Shown one piece after another: positions 6,240-12,820 of a DNA stretch of 12,820 nt. The stretch is taken from positions 1-12,820 of the forward strand of contig CALUAU010000055.1 in the NCBI GenBank assembly GCA_943914115.1, read 5' to 3'. The notes under the pieces are model-generated. The model was not told where the DNA came from. It made no database searches and saw only the letters and a program-made list of their open reading frames with translations. Within the stretch, counting starts at the first letter, position 1, and every line of letters begins with the position of its first letter. The translations under genes and the position numbers were made by a program. Source of the DNA: an uncultured Microbacteriaceae bacterium (GTDB taxonomy: Bacteria; Actinomycetota; Actinomycetes; Actinomycetales; Microbacteriaceae).

Positions 6240-7220
6240 ATGTTTCGCGATGAGATCGCGCAGCGACGAGTGTTGTTTTTTGGTGGCAAGGGTGGTGTCG
6301 GCAAAACCACTAGCGCGGCCACGGTGGCGCTCGACCAGGCTCGCGCTGGCCGACGCGTGCTGCTGGTCTCAACCGATCCCGCGCACAATCTCGGCCACCT
6401 ATGGGAACGCAAAATTGGCGAGAAACCGGTGACGCTGCGGCCCGGGTTGGATGCGGTAGAAATCGATCCTGACCGCGAAGCCGACCGCCACTTCAAAATC
6501 GTTGGGCAGCACCTGTACGGTATGATGCCCGAACACCTACACGGCGAGGTGCACCGCTATCTGCAGGTGTCGGCACAGGCTCCGGGTGCCCACGAGGCGG
6601 CCATACTCGAGCGCACCGCCCAACTCACGGTTGACGGGCTGCGCGACCACGACCTCGTGGTGTTCGACACCGCCCCGAGCGGGCACACTGCACGACTGCT
6701 GGCGCTGCCCGAAATGATGGCGCAGTGGACGCGGGCACTGCTCGATAACCGTGCTCGCGCCGACCGCTTCGGTTCGGCGGCACGCTCACTCGACGGCGGT
6801 AACGCAGAATCGGGAATCGGTGCTCGTCGCAGTCGCGACCAGCGCATCCGTGAACTGCTCGACCGGCGCCAGACGCTCCTCGCCGACTTTCGGGCCGCGA
6901 TCACCGACCCGCAACTCGCCGGGTTCATTATCGTGTTGGCAGCCGAACGGATGCCGGTGCTCGAAACGCTCGAGCTGCGCAAGCAGCTTGCCGAGTCGGA
7001 TATCTCGGTGATCGCCTACGTGATTAATAAGCGCACCCCGGATGCGGTTGATAACGAACTGCTTGCCACCCGTCATGAGGCCGAAGAAAGCTGGGTGGCA
7101 CAGCTTCGCCGCGGTGTGGGTGCGCGCGCACTGATCGTGCAGACGCCGCTATTGGCGCGCGAACCGATCGGTGAGCAGGCGCTCACCGAGTTTGGTGGCA
7201 TGCTGCTCGGCAGGCAGTAA
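6240..7220 (+). CDS. Single-domain ArsA/Get3-like ATPase
   Basis: This is a P-loop ATPase of the ArsA/Get3 branch of the SIMIBI class. The deviant Walker A loop GGKGGVGKTT lies right after the start, followed by the switch I-like STDPAHNLGHLW and the switch II motif FDTAPSGHTARLL, which is diagnostic for ArsA-type ATPases. It has one ATPase domain of 326 residues, so it would have to dimerise like Get3. The chain contains no cysteine, so it has neither the ArsA metalloid-binding cysteines nor the Get3 CxxC zinc site. An arsenite-pump role is therefore unlikely, and no arsB, arsC or arsR lies nearby. ATG 6240 begins just before the first strand; TTG 6195 in the same frame is an alternative start (341 residues). 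Neither has a convincing Shine-Dalgarno. It follows the Cys-Cys protein in the same frame and presumably serves the CstA module. Confidence 0.88.
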   Translation: MFRDEIAQRRVLFFGGKGGVGKTTSAATVALDQARAGRRVLLVSTDPAHNLGHLWERKIGEKPVTLRPGLDAVEIDPDREADRHFKIVGQHLYGMMPEHLHGEVHRYLQVSAQAPGAHEAAILERTAQLTVDGLRDHDLVVFDTAPSGHTARLLALPEMMAQWTRALLDNRARADRFGSAARSLDGGNAESGIGARRSRDQRIRELLDRRQTLLADFRAAITDPQLAGFIIVLAAERMPVLETLELRKQLAESDISVIAYVINKRTPDAVDNELLATRHEAEESWVAQLRRGVGARALIVQTPLLAREPIGEQALTEFGGMLLGRQ

Positions 7221-7238
7221 CACCCGAGGCGCTGCCTC
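7212..7238. terminator. Possible bidirectional terminator
   Basis: The ATPase gene and coaA converge with only 18 bp between their stop codons. Two competing hairpins fit here: GAGGC-GCT-GCCTC at 7226-7238, and AGGCAG (7212-7217) with CTGCCT (7232-7237). Neither has a T-run. Position between convergent genes is the main support. Confidence 0.35.
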
Positions 7239-8195
7239 CTAGACTTTCCGCAGCAGCACTCGCTCAACCGAGTGGTCGGCCGACTTGCGCAGAATGAGCT
7301 GTGCGCGCGGACGGGTGGCGAGCACATTCTCTTCGAGGTTCGGGAGGTTGATTGTCGACCAGATCTCGCGTGCCGTGGCGCGCGCATCCGCCTCGTTGAG
7401 ATCGGCATAGCGACGGAAATACGATGAGGGATTGGCGAACGCACCCTTTTGCAGTTTCAAAAAGCGTTCGATATACCAGCGCTCAATATCCGCGGTGCGT
7501 GCATCCACATACACCGAAAAATCGAACATATCGCTCACCGCAAGCGCGCGTCCCGGAGGGGACGGTTGGAGCACGTTCAGCCCCTCGATGATGAGCACAT
7601 CCGGCGAGTGCACCATTATTTCGGCGTCGGGGACGATGTCGTACACCATGTGCGAATAGAACGGTGCCCGCACCTCTGGCACCCCCGACTTCACTTGGGT
7701 CACAAAGCGCAGCAGCGCCCGCTGGTCATACGATTCGGGAAAACCCTTGCGATGCATGATGCCGCGCCGTTGCAATTCGGCATTGGGGTAGAGAAAGCCA
7801 TCGGTGGTGACCAGCTCAACCCGCGGGGTGTCATCCCAGCGACGCAGCAGCTCGCGCAGCAATCGCGCCACGGTCGACTTACCCACCGCAACCGATCCGG
7901 CCACCCCGATCACGAACGGGGTGCGAACCGAGCGTTCGCCAACAAACGAAGAGGTGGCGCGGTGCAGTTCGCGGGTGTTCATAATGTGCAGGTTCAGCAA
8001 CCGCGATAGCGGCACGTACACTTCGCGCACCTCGGCAATATCCACCGGGTCGCCGAGCGAACGCAGCCGCACCACATCGGCCTCGCTGATCGTCAGGGGG
8101 GTGGTGGGGGCGAGATCAGCCCACTCGTGACGCGCCACCTCAAGAAACGGGGTCGATGAATGCGCGCTGGTGTCACGACGGTGGCCTGCCTGCAT
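7239..8195 (-). CDS. coaA: Type I pantothenate kinase CoaA
   Basis: CoaA phosphorylates pantothenate with ATP, the first and usually controlling step of coenzyme A synthesis. The 318-residue product matches the family length and shows the P-loop GSVAVGKS (residues 100-107), TTDGFLYPN with Asp132, the pantothenate-binding region KGFPESYD, FYSHMVYDIVPD, and IIEGLNVLQP. The C-terminal ERWYIERFLKL and NLEENVLATRPRAQLILRK segments are also typical. ATG 8195 is preferred over the in-frame TTG at 8240, which would run the gene into the glmS start region. It is the only minus-strand gene in the window, convergent with the ATPase and divergent from glmS with 53 bp between start codons. Confidence 0.97.
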   Translation of the reverse strand: MQAGHRRDTSAHSSTPFLEVARHEWADLAPTTPLTISEADVVRLRSLGDPVDIAEVREVYVPLSRLLNLHIMNTRELHRATSSFVGERSVRTPFVIGVAGSVAVGKSTVARLLRELLRRWDDTPRVELVTTDGFLYPNAELQRRGIMHRKGFPESYDQRALLRFVTQVKSGVPEVRAPFYSHMVYDIVPDAEIMVHSPDVLIIEGLNVLQPSPPGRALAVSDMFDFSVYVDARTADIERWYIERFLKLQKGAFANPSSYFRRYADLNEADARATAREIWSTINLPNLEENVLATRPRAQLILRKSADHSVERVLLRKV

Positions 8196-8248
8196 GGGGT
8201 TCAAGCTTAGCGAGCATCTCTCTGCTTTTATGCGCGACAATGGAGACC
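8196..8248. promoter_or_regulatory. Compact divergent coaA-glmS control region
   Basis: Only 53 bp separate the coaA and glmS start codons, so promoters for both directions must lie within it or overlap the coding ends. A -10-like TTTTAT at 8226-8231 would start rightward transcription near 8238-8240, giving glmS almost no leader. I see no good -35 for either direction and no clear coaA ribosome binding site. Leaderless or nearly leaderless transcripts are plausible but unproven. Confidence 0.4.
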
Positions 8249-10099
8249 ATGTGTGGAATTGTGGGATACATCGGACCTCGTGCCTGCCAAGACATTTTGC
8301 TGAGCGGGCTTGGTCGACTCGAATACCGCGGCTACGACTCGGCCGGTATCGCGCTGGTTGATGATGCGGGCAAACTGCAGATGCGTAAGCGGGCCGGCAA
8401 ACTCTCGGTGCTGCGTGACGACCTTGCCGCGCATCCGATGCCTGACGGGAAAGTCGGTATTGGGCACACCCGCTGGGCCACGCACGGTGCTGCCAACGAC
8501 CTCAACGCCCACCCCCATCTGAGCGATAACGGCAAACTCGCCGTCATCCACAACGGCATTATCGAGAACTTTGTGGCGCTGCGTGATGAACTGCTCGCCG
8601 AGGGGGTTGAGTTTGTTTCTGAAACCGACACCGAGGTGGCAGCGCACCTGCTTGGCCGCGAGTATCGCCGCACCGGCGACCTGGTCGCCGCTTTCCGTGC
8701 CGTTGTCGGCCGGCTCGAGGGAGCTTTCACACTGCTGGCAATTCATGCCGAGCAACCGGATGTGATTGTCAGCGCGCGGCTCAACTCGCCGCTGGTGATT
8801 GGGCTGGGCGATGGTGAGAACTTTCTCGGATCGGATGTGGCGGCGTTTGTGGCGCACACGCAGACGGCGATTGCGGTGGGGCAGGCCCAGATAGCGGTTG
8901 TGCGCGCCGACTCGGTCGAACTCACCGACTTCGAAGGAAATCCGGTCACCGGCGAACAGTTCCACATCGACTGGGATGCATCGGCTGCCGAAAAGGGTGG
9001 CTGGTCGTCGTTCATGGCCAAGGAAATTTCGGAGCAGCCCGAAACCGTTGAAAATACGTTGCGCGGCCGCATCAAAGACGGCCAGGTTGTGCTCGACTCG
9101 CTGGCGGGTGTGGGCGAAGATTACTTCCGTGAAATTCACCGCATTGTCGTGGTGGCTTGCGGTACCGCGCTGTATGCCGGGATGACCGCGGCCTATGCTG
9201 TCGAAAAGTGGACCGGTGTGCCGGTGGCGGTCGAACTCGCACACGAGTTCCGTTACCGTCAGCCCGTGCTCACCCCGCAGACGCTGGTGATTTCGGTGTC
9301 GCAATCGGGCGAGACGATGGACACGCTCATGGCGGTGCGTTATGCCCGTGAGCGCGGGGCCAAGACACTGTCGATCTGCAATACCCAGGGGGCAACTATC
9401 CCGCGCGAATCGGATGCGGTGGCGTACACGCACGCTGGCCCCGAGGTGGCGGTGGCCTCGACTAAGGCATTCGTTGCACAGATGTCGGCGCTCTACCTCG
9501 TGGGGCTCTACATTGCGCAGCTTCGCCAGTCGCTGCCGACGGCAGAAGTCGCGGCGATCACCACCGAGTTTGAGACCCTGCCGGGCAAGATTGCCGAGGT
9601 GCTCAACCACTATCAGCGCATCGCCGAGCTGGCGAACTGGATGGCCGACACTCGCTCGGTACTTTACCTGGGACGCAATGTGCTCTACCCGATCGCGCTC
9701 GAGGGTGCGCTCAAGCTCAAAGAAGTGGCCTACATCCATGCCGAAGGTTTTGCCGCGGGTGAGCTGAAGCACGGCCCAATCGCGCTTATCGACCACGGTC
9801 AACCGGTGTGGGTGCTGGTGCCGAGTCCGCGGCACGACGACACGCTGCATCCGAAACTGATCTCGAACATCCAAGAGATCCGCGCCCGCGGTGCCCGCGT
9901 GCTGGCGGTTGCCGAACGCGGTGACGCGGCGGTGCTGCCGTTCGTTGATGAAGTGTTCGATGTGCCGATGACCAAACCCGAGTTTGAACCGCTGCTGCAG
10001 GTGATTCCGCTGCAGTTCTTCGCGCTCGAACTGTCGACCGCGAAGGGTCTGGATGTTGACCAGCCCCGGAACCTGGCAAAGTCGGTCACGGTCGAATAG
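8249..10099 (+). CDS. glmS: Glucosamine-6-phosphate synthase GlmS
   Basis: GlmS makes glucosamine-6-phosphate from fructose-6-phosphate and glutamine, committing sugar to UDP-GlcNAc. The 616-residue protein has an N-terminal class II glutaminase domain, with the nucleophile Cys2 exposed after Met removal (MCGIVGYIG), HTRWATHG (73-80) and NGIIENF (102-108). Two SIS isomerase domains follow, with CGTALYAG (Cys304), SQSGET (351-356), EVAVASTKAF and EGFAAGELKHGPIALI. The C-terminal tail ends LAKSVTVE, carrying Lys611, the counterpart of the E. coli catalytic lysine. ATG 8249 is chosen because Cys must be second. An in-frame ATG at 8240 would bury it behind Met-Glu-Thr. No glmS ribozyme is visible in the 53-bp upstream space. 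acpS starts three bases after the stop. Confidence 0.97.
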   Translation: MCGIVGYIGPRACQDILLSGLGRLEYRGYDSAGIALVDDAGKLQMRKRAGKLSVLRDDLAAHPMPDGKVGIGHTRWATHGAANDLNAHPHLSDNGKLAVIHNGIIENFVALRDELLAEGVEFVSETDTEVAAHLLGREYRRTGDLVAAFRAVVGRLEGAFTLLAIHAEQPDVIVSARLNSPLVIGLGDGENFLGSDVAAFVAHTQTAIAVGQAQIAVVRADSVELTDFEGNPVTGEQFHIDWDASAAEKGGWSSFMAKEISEQPETVENTLRGRIKDGQVVLDSLAGVGEDYFREIHRIVVVACGTALYAGMTAAYAVEKWTGVPVAVELAHEFRYRQPVLTPQTLVISVSQSGETMDTLMAVRYARERGAKTLSICNTQGATIPRESDAVAYTHAGPEVAVASTKAFVAQMSALYLVGLYIAQLRQSLPTAEVAAITTEFETLPGKIAEVLNHYQRIAELANWMADTRSVLYLGRNVLYPIALEGALKLKEVAYIHAEGFAAGELKHGPIALIDHGQPVWVLVPSPRHDDTLHPKLISNIQEIRARGARVLAVAERGDAAVLPFVDEVFDVPMTKPEFEPLLQVIPLQFFALELSTAKGLDVDQPRNLAKSVTVE

Positions 10100-10102
10100 T
10101 CG

Positions 10103-10498
10103 ATGATCGTCGGAATCGGCACCGACTCGGTTGAGATCGCCCGCGTGGCACGCGCGCTGCAAAACCCAAAGTTTGCGCGGCGCGTGTTCATGCCCGCCGA
10201 ACTCGAACTTCCGCTGCCCTCGATCGCGGCACGGTTTGCTGCCCGCGAAGCGGTGGTGAAAGCGCTCGGCGGACTGGGGCGATTTGGTGCGGATGCACCG
10301 CCGTTGCGCGAGTTTGAGGTGGTGCGCACACCGCTTGGGCCGCCCAAGTTCAAACTTGGTTTAGCGGCCGCGGCCGCGGTGAGTAGCATCGAAGTGACCG
10401 CTTTGCACGTGTCGTTGAGTCATGACCGCACCTATGCATCTGCGTTTGTGGTGGCGGAGCGACTCGAAACCGATACGCGAGCGGACAAGCCATGCTGA
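10103..10498 (+). CDS. acpS: Holo-[acyl-carrier-protein] synthase AcpS
   Basis: AcpS transfers 4'-phosphopantetheine from coenzyme A to a serine of acyl carrier protein, activating fatty-acid synthesis. The 131-residue protein has the three family motifs: GIGTDSVEIARV with the magnesium ligand Asp8, RFAAREAVVKALG with Glu49 and Lys53, and VSLSHDRTYASAFVVAE near the end. The segment between FMPAE and RFAARE is shorter than in many members, but the motifs remain in register. The start lies three bases after the glmS stop, so it relies on the glmS transcript and probably on translational coupling. The last 13 residues are a polar tail beyond the conserved fold. Confidence 0.94.
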   Translation: MIVGIGTDSVEIARVARALQNPKFARRVFMPAELELPLPSIAARFAAREAVVKALGGLGRFGADAPPLREFEVVRTPLGPPKFKLGLAAAAAVSSIEVTALHVSLSHDRTYASAFVVAERLETDTRADKPC

Positions 10499-10508
10499 AC
10501 ACAGCGGT

Positions 10509-10515
10509 AGAGGAG
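10509..10515 (+). promoter_or_regulatory. Ribosome binding site fixing the alr start
   Basis: AGAGGAG lies five bases before GTG 10521. The frame is open far upstream into acpS (from 10422), and another GTG at 10515 overlaps this site, so the Shine-Dalgarno decides for 10521. Confidence 0.75.
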
Positions 10516-10520
10516 TGACC

Positions 10521-12431
10521 GTGGGTCCGATCATTGACGTCGACCTCGACGCCATCGTTCACAACTACCAGGCATTTGCCGAGTCGGTGCAGGTGCCGGT
10601 GTTATCGGTCGTGAAAGCCGACGCGTACGGGCACGGGACACTGCCGGTGGCGCGCGCCGTAACCGACGCCGGATGCGGGTGGCTTGGCACCGTCGACATT
10701 AGCGATGGGCTGGCGCTTCGTGCGGGCGGGTTGACGGATGCGCGCATCCTCACCTGGATGCACTCACCGGCTACCGACTGGGCAAAGGCTTTTGACGCCG
10801 AGCTGGATATTGCGGTGTCGACTATCGAGCAGCTGTCGCTTGTGGAACGTGCCGCCACGAAGTTCTGCGGTAAAGGCGTCGAGGCTCCGCGCGTGCATCT
10901 CAAACTCGATACCGGTCTGGGGCGCAACGGCGCCGCCGGCAACACCTGGCGCGCACTGATCGCGCAGGCGGCCGAAGCCGACCGTGCCGGAGTGCTGCGA
11001 GTGTGCGGGCTCATGAGCCATCTGTCGGGCAGTAGCGCCGCCGATGATCTGCAGCAGGGAGAGCGGTTTGCGGCTGCCCGTCAGCTGGCGCAGGAAGCTG
11101 GGCTGCACATTGAACACGCCCACATCGCCGCCACGGCGGGCGCGATGAAGTATCCGCAGCTGCGCCACGATCTGGTGCGGCTTGGTATCGGGCTGTATGG
11201 TTTGGCACCCGACGAGTTGGGGGCCCTGGATGCGCTCGAGCTGCGCCCGGCGCTGCAGCTGCGGGCACCGATCCGCCGCTTCAACAACCGCTGGGTCGTG
11301 GCGGTGGGCGAGGGTGACGGGTTGCCGCCGCTGGTGTCGCAGCTGCCGCCGCTTGCCGATTCGCAGGGCACGCTCTGGAAGATTGACCGCATCGGGCCGC
11401 TTCACCTGTATCTTGCCCCGATGGGGGATGCGCCCGCTGCCGACCCGAGTTATGACGCCACCGCACCCGAAGAGCCCGGGCGCGAACTCACCATCATCGG
11501 GCACAGTCACGATCAAGCGGGTGAGCTGGTCGGCGCCGACGCCGACGATTGGGCGCGCGCTGGCGGCACGATCAACTATGAGATCACCACCCGCCTCACC
11601 CGCCGCATCCTGCGCGACTATGGCGGGCATCCGGCCGCCGAGGGCACCAATATTGCCTGGCCACCAATGGAAGAAGCTGAACAGCGCAGCAAGCGATCGA
11701 TCACCGCGCCGCTGCGCGAAGCGATCATCGACCTCGAACTATTCCAGCGCCGCCTCAGCCGGTTGACCCAGCGCGCGCTCGCGGTGGGGGCGCAGCGCCG
11801 CAGTGCCGAGTTTGGGGTGGACGTGTCGTCGGATGCGTACGGCCACGGGCTCGACCAGATTCTGCCGTATGTGCGCAGCTCTGGGCTGCCGATTGTGGCG
11901 CGCACTCGCACCGATCTCGACGCGCTCGAACGTCGCGGGGTGACCGGGCACTATTTCCCCGATGCGCCCTCGGCAACCAGGGGCGTGTACGGCCTCGACC
12001 CGCGGGAACCGCTAGCGCCGACACTGTCGCTAGTGAGCGAACTGGTGAGCGTTAAGCGGGTTCCCGCGGGGCAACAGGTCAGCTACGGCTATGAGTGGGC
12101 CGCGCCGAATGCCACCACGCTCGGGCTCGTACCGCTCGGCTATGCGGATGCGCTGCCGCGCAGCGCCTTCGGTAAGGCACAGGTGATGGTGGGTGGCTGG
12201 CCGGCCCCGATCGTTGGTCGGATCGCGATGGACCAGGTGGTGGTTGATCTTGGCGACCGTGAATGTTGGCCCGGGATGCGCGTGCAGGTGTGGGGCAGCA
12301 CCGGTAATGATCTGAGCCTCAGCCAGTGGGCAACCTGGACGGGCTGGTCGCCCGAAGCGCTCTGTGCGAATCTTGGCAGCCGGGTGGAGCGACGCTACCG
12401 CGGCCGGCAGGTGATGGTGGAGGTGAAATGA
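10521..12431 (+). CDS. alr: Tandem-fused alanine racemase with complementary halves
   Basis: Alanine racemase is a PLP enzyme making D-alanine for peptidoglycan. Each active site of the normal homodimer takes its lysine from one subunit and its tyrosine from the other. This chain has 636 residues against the usual 370-400. Copy 1 (about 1-370) has a full barrel with PLP Lys32 in VKADAYGHG, Lys128, Arg135 in DTGLGRNG, His167, Arg220 in LVRLGIGLYG, and Tyr353 in TINYE. Its C-terminal domain has lost the VSYG tyrosine hairpin and the MDQ loop. Copy 2 (about 398-628) has a shortened barrel of about 100 residues in which Ser436 replaces the lysine (SSDAYGHG). It keeps an intact C-terminal domain with Tyr522 in VSYG and Met570-Asp571. 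The halves therefore complement each other. A charged linker (about 371-397) joins them. tsaE overlaps the stop (ATGA). Confidence 0.9.
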   Translation: MGPIIDVDLDAIVHNYQAFAESVQVPVLSVVKADAYGHGTLPVARAVTDAGCGWLGTVDISDGLALRAGGLTDARILTWMHSPATDWAKAFDAELDIAVSTIEQLSLVERAATKFCGKGVEAPRVHLKLDTGLGRNGAAGNTWRALIAQAAEADRAGVLRVCGLMSHLSGSSAADDLQQGERFAAARQLAQEAGLHIEHAHIAATAGAMKYPQLRHDLVRLGIGLYGLAPDELGALDALELRPALQLRAPIRRFNNRWVVAVGEGDGLPPLVSQLPPLADSQGTLWKIDRIGPLHLYLAPMGDAPAADPSYDATAPEEPGRELTIIGHSHDQAGELVGADADDWARAGGTINYEITTRLTRRILRDYGGHPAAEGTNIAWPPMEEAEQRSKRSITAPLREAIIDLELFQRRLSRLTQRALAVGAQRRSAEFGVDVSSDAYGHGLDQILPYVRSSGLPIVARTRTDLDALERRGVTGHYFPDAPSATRGVYGLDPREPLAPTLSLVSELVSVKRVPAGQQVSYGYEWAAPNATTLGLVPLGYADALPRSAFGKAQVMVGGWPAPIVGRIAMDQVVVDLGDRECWPGMRVQVWGSTGNDLSLSQWATWTGWSPEALCANLGSRVERRYRGRQVMVEVK

Positions 12432-12820
12432 CCGGGGCCCAGCTGGCCGTGAACGACGCGGCTGCGATGCATCGACTCGGAGCCCGCCTCGCGCAGCTGT
12501 GCGAGGCCGGCGATGTGGTGGTGCTCACCGGTGAACTTGGCGCGGGCAAGACCACGCTGACGCGCGGGTTCGGTGAACAGCTGGGTGTGCGCGGCACGGT
12601 CGCGAGCCCCACCTTCGTGATCGCCCGCACCCATCCCGCGCTGGATGATGGGCCGGCACTCATCCACGTTGATGCCTACCGGCTTAATTCGGCACTCGAA
12701 CTTGACGATCTCGATCTCGACCTGGATGCGGCCATCACCGTGATCGAATGGGGCGCCGAGATGGTGTCGGCACTCACGAGCAACTGGCTTGAGGTGGCGA
12801 TCGAGCGGCCCACGGGCTGT
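12428..12820 (+). CDS. tsaE: TsaE, tRNA t6A biosynthesis ATPase (3' end cut)
   Basis: TsaE is the ATPase partner of TsaB and TsaD in making the N6-threonylcarbamoyl-adenosine at position 37 of ANN-decoding tRNAs. The 131 visible residues hold the Walker A loop GELGAGKTT (35-43), the family segment SPTFVIARTH (60-69), HVDAYRL (80-86) and VIEWG (105-109), in the expected order. The frame is open at the window edge, and perhaps 20-50 residues are missing. ATG 12428 overlaps the alr TGA by the ATGA arrangement, indicating coupled translation. In actinobacteria tsaB, rimI and tsaD commonly follow, and they may lie beyond the edge. Confidence 0.94.
   Translation, partial: MTGAQLAVNDAAAMHRLGARLAQLCEAGDVVVLTGELGAGKTTLTRGFGEQLGVRGTVASPTFVIARTHPALDDGPALIHVDAYRLNSALELDDLDLDLDAAITVIEWGAEMVSALTSNWLEVAIERPTGC

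Noticed and set aside
6240..7220. An arsenic-resistance operon, suggested by the ArsA-like ATPase
   Set aside because: There is no arsB, arsC, arsR or arsD nearby, the ATPase has a single domain, and it lacks the metalloid-binding cysteines.
8196..8248. A glmS ribozyme upstream of glmS
   Set aside because: Only 53 bp separate the coaA and glmS start codons, too little for the ribozyme core, and coaA occupies the other strand immediately upstream.
8228..10162. A 644-codon open frame on the minus strand, antisense to glmS
   Set aside because: It mirrors glmS almost end to end. The plus strand encodes a complete, motif-perfect GlmS, and the antisense product is rich in His, Arg and Gln with no recognisable domain. 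Long antisense frames are expected in GC-rich DNA with strong third-position bias.
10764..11630. A 288-codon minus-strand frame inside alr
   Set aside because: It lies wholly opposite the conserved Alr barrel and has no domain signature or ribosome binding site.
10521..12431. Alr as an Alr-MurF-type or other bifunctional fusion
   Set aside because: No ATP-binding or ligase motif is present. The extra half carries Alr hallmarks (SDAYGHG, RGVYGL, VKRVPAGQQVSYG, GRIAMDQVVVDLGD), so it is a second Alr unit.

Overview
The window reads as a chromosomal core-gene stretch from a GC-rich actinobacterium, most likely Microbacteriaceae. The reasons are the gene order truA-rplM-rpsI-glmM followed by coaA, glmS, acpS, alr and tsaE, the long acidic N-terminal extension on ribosomal protein S9, and frequent GTG starts. 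All twelve genes are intact except tsaE, which runs off the right edge. I see no tRNA, rRNA, CRISPR array, transposase or phage gene.

Layout. Bases 1-356 are non-coding and carry two near-identical 66-bp dyad-symmetric repeats and a G-quadruplex-like run just before truA (pseudouridine synthase). After a spacer with short tandem repeats, a good sigma-70-type promoter and a leader of about 130 nt lead into rplM-rpsI-glmM (ribosomal proteins L13 and S9, phosphoglucosamine mutase). Bases 4123-7220 hold a three-gene cassette: a CstA-family transporter, a small protein ending in Cys-Cys whose GTG start shares a base with the cstA stop, and a single-domain ArsA/Get3-like ATPase without any cysteine. 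The cassette converges on coaA (pantothenate kinase, minus strand). coaA diverges from a tight rightward cluster: glmS, acpS, alr and tsaE.

How the genes work together. GlmS and GlmM supply glucosamine-6-phosphate and then glucosamine-1-phosphate for UDP-GlcNAc. Alr supplies D-alanine for the same cell wall. CoaA and AcpS belong to the coenzyme A to 4'-phosphopantetheine to acyl carrier protein line. TruA and TsaE modify tRNA, alongside the ribosomal proteins. The CstA cassette fits none of these themes and looks like an accessory insert, probably for uptake of pyruvate or small peptides with its own small partner and ATPase.

Most unusual item. The alr gene encodes 636 residues instead of the usual 370-400. 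It appears to be two alanine racemases in one chain that have decayed in complementary ways. The first copy keeps the PLP lysine and the pocket residues but has lost the catalytic-tyrosine hairpin. The second copy has lost the lysine and most of the barrel but keeps the catalytic tyrosine. Since alanine racemase builds each active site from both subunits of a dimer, this reads as a covalent pseudo-dimer with one live and one dead site.
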